Assembly: GCA_031282605.1 (NCBI GenBank)
Contig: JAITDK010000092.1
Location: 1 to 9,457 of the forward strand
Direction: 5' to 3'
Origin: Oscillospiraceae bacterium
GTDB taxonomy: Bacteria; Bacillota; Clostridia; Christensenellales; Aristaeellaceae
Length of the DNA: 9,457 bases
Shown: positions 6,761 through 9,457 of the stretch, piece by piece
How the letters are laid out: each line of letters opens with the position of its first letter
Position numbering within the stretch: position 1 is the stretch's first letter
Notes under the pieces: model-generated
Database searches by the model: none
Seen by the model: only the letters and a program-made list of their open reading frames with translations
What the model was told of the DNA's origin: nothing
Translations under genes and position numbers: made by a program

Positions 6761-7228
6761 TCAGCCGTCACGATCAGGCGGCGCGTTGGCGGCGTTGGTC
6801 TTGTAATCGATTTCCATTTGGATGGAATACACGCCAAACGCGCCGACGGACAATTTCGCCGACGTGACCAGGGTCTCCAATATGCTGCGCGCCAATGCGG
6901 CTTGATCTGATTCGCCCAGCTGGCCGGACTCGTCCGACCGATCGGGATCGAGTTCGGCGGACGGGACGGAGGATTCGCCGCATTCGCGGACGGAAGCGAA
7001 TGCGATCGAAAGACGCGTGTCGTCCCATCGGCAAGTCATGCGAAGCGACGCAGCAGGCTCACACTGATGCATAAGACAGTAACACGCCTCGTCGGCGGCG
7101 ATGCGCGCATCCTCCACAGCGTCCAGGCTGAACCCGCAGCGCACACAAACGCCTGACAGCGCCATACGCGCGATCAGCAGCATATCTTCCCGGGCCGGGA
7201 TCGTCAGTTCGATCGCACAGGGTATCAT
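6761..7228 (-). CDS. RsbW/SpoIIAB-like anti-sigma factor, degenerate kinase fold
   Basis: A 155-residue protein of the HATPase_c_2 (RsbW-like) class, expected to bind the sigma factor encoded immediately downstream. Visible: an N-terminal strand (CAIELTIPARED), a helix (LLIARMALSGVCVRCGF), then LDAVEDARIAADEACYCLMHQ (about 36-55), which aligns with the SpoIIAB N-box SEAVTNAIIH: Glu47 and His54 are kept but the metal-binding Asn is Cys51. The DxGxG G1 box is not recognisable; the place is filled by SVRECGESS and an Asp/Ser/Glu-rich stretch (about 82-108). The C-terminal strand (GVYSIQMEI) is present. The loss of these residues suggests weak or no kinase activity. ATG 7226-7228 has no ribosome site but coincides with the predicted transcription start. 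Family membership is fairly sure; mechanism is not. Confidence 0.75.
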   Translation of the reverse strand: MIPCAIELTIPAREDMLLIARMALSGVCVRCGFSLDAVEDARIAADEACYCLMHQCEPAASLRMTCRWDDTRLSIAFASVRECGESSVPSAELDPDRSDESGQLGESDQAALARSILETLVTSAKLSVGAFGVYSIQMEIDYKTNAANAPPDRDG

Positions 7229-7234
7229 AGAGAG

Positions 7235-7263
7235 ATGGTATCGCGAGCGGCCGCCGTTGTCAA
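7235..7263 (-). promoter_or_regulatory. Sigma-A-type promoter of the anti-sigma/sigma operon, leaderless
   Basis: On the minus strand TTGACA (7258-7263) is a perfect -35 box, followed after exactly 17 bases by TACCAT (7235-7240; 4 of 6 consensus bases including the first T, second A and last T). Seven bases on is the A of the ATG of the anti-sigma gene (7228), so the expected transcript has no leader. That agrees with the lack of any ribosome site. Confidence 0.65.
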
Positions 7264-7274
7264 GGAATTGACAA
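7257..7274. repeat. Perfect inverted repeat covering the -35 box
   Basis: TTGTCAA (7257-7263), spacer GGAA, TTGACAA (7268-7274): a perfect 7-4-7 inverted repeat whose left half contains the minus-strand TTGACA -35 box. Its position suits an operator for a dimeric regulator. The right half is also a TTGACA in the plus direction, but no good -10 box lies at the right distance. Confidence 0.5.
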
Positions 7275-7442
7275 AATCTGTTAAAAAATTCGCAATTTCG
7301 TAACTTTTGCGTTAACTAAACTGACATAGCGCAATAGTGTCCGCGTATTAACAATGGATGAGGCAAGGAAGTATCCTCAGATTTTTCGACCTGTGCAAAA
7401 GCTATGCAGCAACAGGGATCTATAAAGGAAGGGAGTCGTCGC

Positions 7443-7526
7443 GTATGAACTGTGGCAATTCACCGTTGAGACAGGAGGAGGCAACGGCAGCAAAAGTAAG
7501 GCTGCCGGAATTGCTACAGCTCATAC
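7443..7526 (+). ncRNA. Candidate structured RNA or hairpin element
   Basis: The arms GTATGAACTGTGGCAATTC (7443-7461) and GAATTGCTACAGCTCATAC (7508-7526) pair over 19 positions with one A-C mismatch and one G-T wobble. Directly inside the right arm is a perfect 7-bp hairpin, CGGCAGC (7485-7491) and GCTGCCG (7501-7507). The remaining 23 bases (7462-7484) form a one-sided bulge containing AGGAGGAGG. A terminator-like hairpin follows 18 bases later. I cannot match it to a riboswitch class I know. It could instead be the footprint of a mobile element (DNA hairpin). Strand is assigned from the downstream T-run only. Confidence 0.4.
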
Positions 7527-7544
7527 CGTTATGTTTTTGACGCA

Positions 7545-7571
7545 CGGCGACCAGCAGGTCGTTGGCTTTTT
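7545..7571 (+). terminator. Terminator-like hairpin after the structured element
   Basis: CGGCGACC (7545-7552), loop AGCA, GGTCGTTG (7557-7564; two G-T wobbles) is followed by GCTTTTT. On the plus strand this fits a short intrinsic terminator, and implies a plus-strand transcript covering 7443-7526. Confidence 0.5.
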
Positions 7572-7711
7572 CACCCAAATTGCTTTAGTTTCTAAAACCA
7601 AGCGCTTGGAGCAATGCATAATCGAGGATATAGCTGCGTACACGCCAACCTTTTGCACATGTCGAATTTTTTCGAATACCCCGTCTCGCTATGCACAAAA
7701 TCCCGGCAGGC

Positions 7712-7921
7712 GCGTTACAGCTCAGCGGGCGCATATAGTCATTGAGCGGCAATTACCTACTGGATATTGTGGTGTTTCGGCTAGATCAAAGCGTAAATTT
7801 GCCCACTTTTTCAAAATTAAGGCCAATTTGGGGAGATGCACTTCCACAGACCGCAACATATAGTGCACACATCGTATTTCGATATACAGCATCTTGATTT
7901 TGCCCTGCTGAGCTGTAACGC
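7712..7921. repeat. 15-bp inverted repeat pair with a shared direct repeat
   Basis: GCGTTACAGCTCAGC (7712-7726) recurs as its exact complement GCTGAGCTGTAACGC (7907-7921), 180 bases apart. Next to each copy lies GGCGCATATA in the same orientation (7728-7737 and 7923-7932). The arrangement could mark the ends or recombination sites of a small degenerate element; no transposase is seen between them. Confidence 0.45.
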
Positions 7922-7994
7922 AGGCGCATATAATGCAATAGGGGAGTGCAATGAACTTCATCCAAATATCAGTATAAAGATTAAGCGTAATATT

Positions 7995-8032
7995 ACTTAC
8001 TCTATTGACGAATAACCGTTTATGGAGTAAGT
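7995..8032. repeat. 11-bp stem upstream of the PG-binding gene
   Basis: ACTTACTCTAT (7995-8005) pairs with ATGGAGTAAGT (8022-8032), one wobble, 16-base loop, no T-run. A second stem follows at once: TGCGACGGT (8035-8043) with ACTGTCGCA (8078-8086), one wobble, ending 6 bases before the ATG at 8093. They may be operators or leader structure for the downstream gene. Confidence 0.4.
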
Positions 8033-8092
8033 GTTGCGACGGTCTTACGAGATGTTCAATTCGGGATGTTTTATGATACTGTCGCATAATCA

Positions 8093-8548
8093 ATGAGCAA
8101 AGGAATGTCGTTTGCGAAGAATAATATAGTTTTCAATCTTTATACGCCGGATGACCAGTTTGTCGATGCCCTAAAAGCACTAGCTGCTGAGTATGGTATT
8201 GATCTGCGAGTCAAGCGCTCTTGTGGTGAAACAAAAACCGATCAGCCGCCGGAAGAATATGCTGCCGGTGACTATCGGGACTATTTTGGGCCTGGAACTC
8301 TAATGCAAAACAGCACCTATAAGGAAACTGTAAAAAATCTTCAAAAAGCGTTGAAGTCTCTTGGAACATCCTATAACCCTGGAACGCCTGACGGCATTTA
8401 TGGCGGTAACACTGTAAATGCTGTAATGGCTTTCCAGGAGGCTAATAATTTGACCAAGGATGGTATGGCTGGTCCAATCACTAAACAGGCGCTTTTTAGT
8501 GCGATAACAAATGCAACGCGGGATACGCTGACCATAGTCCCGTGGTAA
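8093..8548 (+). CDS. Small protein with a peptidoglycan-binding domain
   Basis: A 151-residue protein. Residues about 75-136 form a PG_binding_1 domain: YKETVKNLQKALKSLG, then PDGIYGGNTVNAVMAFQ and NNLTKDGMAGPITKQAL, the family's LQ...LG / DGIfG..T..AV..FQ / DG..G..T pattern. The first 40 residues (NIVFNLYTPDDQFVDALKALAAEYGIDLRV) are unrecognised, and 45-70 is a polar linker. There is no signal peptide, membrane helix or catalytic domain, so by itself it would stay in the cytoplasm. Such domains usually sit on amidases, lysozymes or phage lysins, so this may be the 3' remnant of a larger cell-wall enzyme; an in-frame TAA lies two codons before the ATG. No ribosome site precedes ATG 8093 or the next ATG at 8105, though TATGAT (8072-8077) could be a -10 box giving a roughly 9-base leader. 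It is AT-richer than the left-hand genes. Confidence 0.7.
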   Translation: MSKGMSFAKNNIVFNLYTPDDQFVDALKALAAEYGIDLRVKRSCGETKTDQPPEEYAAGDYRDYFGPGTLMQNSTYKETVKNLQKALKSLGTSYNPGTPDGIYGGNTVNAVMAFQEANNLTKDGMAGPITKQALFSAITNATRDTLTIVPW

Positions 8549-8648
8549 AATGCTATAAAACAGCTTAGTTAGGCAAGGCTGGATTTTAAACAGCATTTAG
8601 ATGATAATGCGGTTTATATCTTGTTAAGGATCCGCTAATCATCAGTTG

Positions 8649-8686
8649 GCTGAGCCGCCCTTATGGGCGGCTCAGCTTGTCTTGTG
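8649..8686 (+). terminator. Strong hairpin terminator between convergent genes
   Basis: GCTGAGCCGCCC (8649-8660), TTAT loop, GGGCGGCTCAGC (8665-8676): a perfect 12-bp GC-rich stem followed on the plus strand by TTGTCTTGTG. The tail is only moderately T-rich. It lies 100 bases after the PG-binding gene and 92 bases past the stop of the convergent right-hand gene, whose strand shows no T-run after the stem. Confidence 0.7.
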
Positions 8687-8767
8687 CAGGCTTGGTTACT
8701 TTATGCACCGAAATATAACCTTTAACAAGGTATTACCGCCTAGTAAGCAGCGGTTTATTACGTCGCA

Positions 8768-9457
8768 TTACTTATATGGTTTAAGCGCCCCTTCCAGAGT
8801 CTTCCAGTCATATGCTTCGAGTGTGGCAAACTCTTCTATCGCGATTACTTCACCGGTTAGCGCGTCGAGCCGCACGCGATAGCTCTTACGGTATTGCGGG
8901 TTATCAAACCCATTTTCCCAGTCATCCACAGAACGCGGGGTGAACGAGAACTTCCAAAGTGGTTTTTCCGGCTCGGTTATGTCAAAGAATGTCATAGTCC
9001 GCGTGTACAGTTCGATGGTATCTTCTGGAATACCGAAGGTTTCCTGTATTGCGTCTATGGTGACGCTAGCTGCGACTTCCTCCGATACGTCTTTGGCGCC
9101 GGGTAATCCAAACACATACGTCGCCTCCGCGATTATCGAGTAGTCGACCTCACCGTCGTAGGTTATTGCGCTTAAGTCTCCGCTTGCCAGCATAGCGTCG
9201 ACCAGCGGCTTGATCTTTGCGGTGAATTCGGCCTGCTGCTCTAGGGTTCGCCCCCAAAGCGGCGTATAGTCCGCCTGCTCGAGCAGTTCCCTAACAGCGA
9301 TGTTCAATGCATCCTGACGTGGCGGCTCTATGGCGGTGCGATTCTCTAACCTGCTTTCCACGCTGTCTCGCAGCTCTCCGGTTTCCGGGTGGACATACAC
9401 GGTCATTATGATAACGGGCATGCCCTCCGGCGGAGTATATCCATCGAGAGGGGTGAT
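8768..9457 (-). CDS. Unrecognised protein, 3' part (gene runs off the window)
   Basis: The frame is open to the right edge: 12 further codons (ITPLDGYTPPEG) precede the first visible Met at 9419-9421, so the true start lies outside and 229 residues are visible. I do not recognise a family with certainty. The visible part is acidic and soluble-looking, and its C terminus (WKFSFTPR ... YRVRLDALTGEVIAIEEF) resembles the PepSY-type pattern of a strand followed by DA.TGEV. An earlier block, SEEVAASVTIDAIQETFGI, looks like the helix that precedes such strands. Proteins of this kind in clostridia are often exported, but the N terminus is missing so this cannot be judged. It converges on the PG-binding gene across the 8649-8676 hairpin. 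G/C is nearer to the left-hand operon (sampled line 9181-9240 about 60%). Confidence 0.75.
   Translation of the reverse strand: MTPLDGYTPPEGMPVIIMTVYVHPETGELRDSVESRLENRTAIEPPRQDALNIAVRELLEQADYTPLWGRTLEQQAEFTAKIKPLVDAMLASGDLSAITYDGEVDYSIIAEATYVFGLPGAKDVSEEVAASVTIDAIQETFGIPEDTIELYTRTMTFFDITEPEKPLWKFSFTPRSVDDWENGFDNPQYRKSYRVRLDALTGEVIAIEEFATLEAYDWKTLEGALKPYK

Larger units (their letters stand above)
7275..8092. other. About 820 bases without a convincing gene, AT-richer, rich in inverted repeats
   Basis: Open frames exist here on both strands (plus 7531-7863, minus 7722-8093) but lack ribosome sites and recognisable motifs, so I do not call them. The stretch is AT-richer than its left flank. 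Besides the elements listed separately it holds TGTGCAAAAG (7392-7401) with its complement CTTTTGCACA (7650-7659), a 12-bp palindrome CCAAGCGCTTGG (7598-7609) flanked by ATTGC/GCAAT (7579-7583, 7611-7615) with an inner TTTAG/CTAAA hairpin (7584-7596), and CCCAAATTG (7574-7582) with CAATTTGGG (7824-7832). A possible plus-strand promoter is CTGACA (7321-7326), 19 bases, TATTAA (7346-7351); the spacing is long. It may be a decayed mobile element or old genes. Confidence 0.5.

Noticed and set aside
6757..6837. N-terminal extension of the sigma factor into the anti-sigma gene
   Set aside because: The extra 27 residues are Pro/Thr/Arg-rich, unlike a sigma N terminus, and come from reading the upstream gene in another frame.
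6016..7228. Classical spoIIA operon (spoIIAA-spoIIAB-sigF)
   Set aside because: No spoIIAA precedes the anti-sigma gene, and the anti-sigma lacks key SpoIIAB residues, so I do not assign sigF or spoIIAB.
7360..7530. c-di-GMP, SAM or other known riboswitch, or an attC site
   Set aside because: The hallmark conserved bases of these classes are not present at the expected places despite the strong pairing.
7404..7540. Two tiny overlapping plus-strand frames (ATG 7404 and ATG 7445, with an ATGA overlap)
   Set aside because: The second has a GGAAGGGAG 9 bases upstream, but both lie within the inverted-repeat element and encode nothing recognisable; more likely chance.
7443..7571. Retron msr-msd RNA
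   Set aside because: The nested inverted repeats are suggestive, but no reverse transcriptase is encoded in the window.
7531..7863. Plus-strand open frame of 110 codons
   Set aside because: No ribosome site before its ATG, no recognisable motif, and it begins inside a repeat-rich stretch and runs through the terminator-like hairpin.
7722..8093. Minus-strand open frame of about 123 codons
   Set aside because: Start is TTG without a ribosome site, the composition is odd (many Cys, His, Ile) and it overlaps the inverted repeats; no family recognised.

Overview
The window looks like a chromosomal segment of a GC-rich, Gram-positive, probably spore-forming clostridial (Bacillota) bacterium. The basis is a minus-strand block homologous to the ylm cell-division cluster of Firmicutes (yggS/ylmE, sepF, yggT/ylmG, ylmH, divIVA), next to a SpoIID-family gene and a SigB/SigF/SigG-type sigma factor. 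Genus cannot be fixed from the sequence alone. Most genes are GC-rich (one sampled 60-base line at 5041-5100 has 42 G/C), have AAGGAGG-like ribosome sites, and often use GTG or TTG starts.

Layout, in minus-strand transcription order. (1) 7228 to 6016: an RsbW/SpoIIAB-like anti-sigma protein, then its presumed sigma factor, 4 bases apart. They sit behind a consensus-spaced promoter whose predicted start falls on the ATG, so the mRNA looks leaderless. (2) 5923 to 1430: a membrane-anchored HlyD-like protein, the PLP-homeostasis protein YggS, the FtsZ anchor SepF (with an unusually long Ser/Gly linker), the membrane protein YggT, the S4-domain protein YlmH and DivIVA. Gaps are 12 to 48 bases within this block, so it is probably one operon. 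(3) 1345 to 359: a SpoIID-type lytic transglycosylase with a lipobox, followed by an intrinsic terminator at 315-343. (4) 1 to 314: no gene, but a GC-rich run of hairpins.

To the right of the sigma operon, about 7262-8640 is clearly poorer in GC (sampled 60-base lines give 28-40%). It carries one plus-strand gene, a small peptidoglycan-binding-domain protein at 8093-8548 that ends in a strong hairpin at 8649-8676. Between the sigma operon and this gene lie about 820 bases with no convincing gene but many inverted repeats. The most striking is a 19-bp imperfect inverted repeat (7443-7526) enclosing a 7-bp hairpin, followed by a terminator-like hairpin at 7545-7571; this is a candidate structured RNA. 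The right edge (8768-9457) is the 3' part of an unrecognised minus-strand gene that runs off the window.

Functionally, the left block couples septum placement and FtsZ-ring anchoring (SepF, DivIVA, YggT, YlmH) with a sporulation-type peptidoglycan lytic enzyme. The sigma/anti-sigma pair lies directly upstream and may be co-transcribed or adjacently regulated. The anti-sigma protein lacks several ATP-binding hallmarks and has no visible antagonist gene, so its control may differ from the classical partner-switching scheme.
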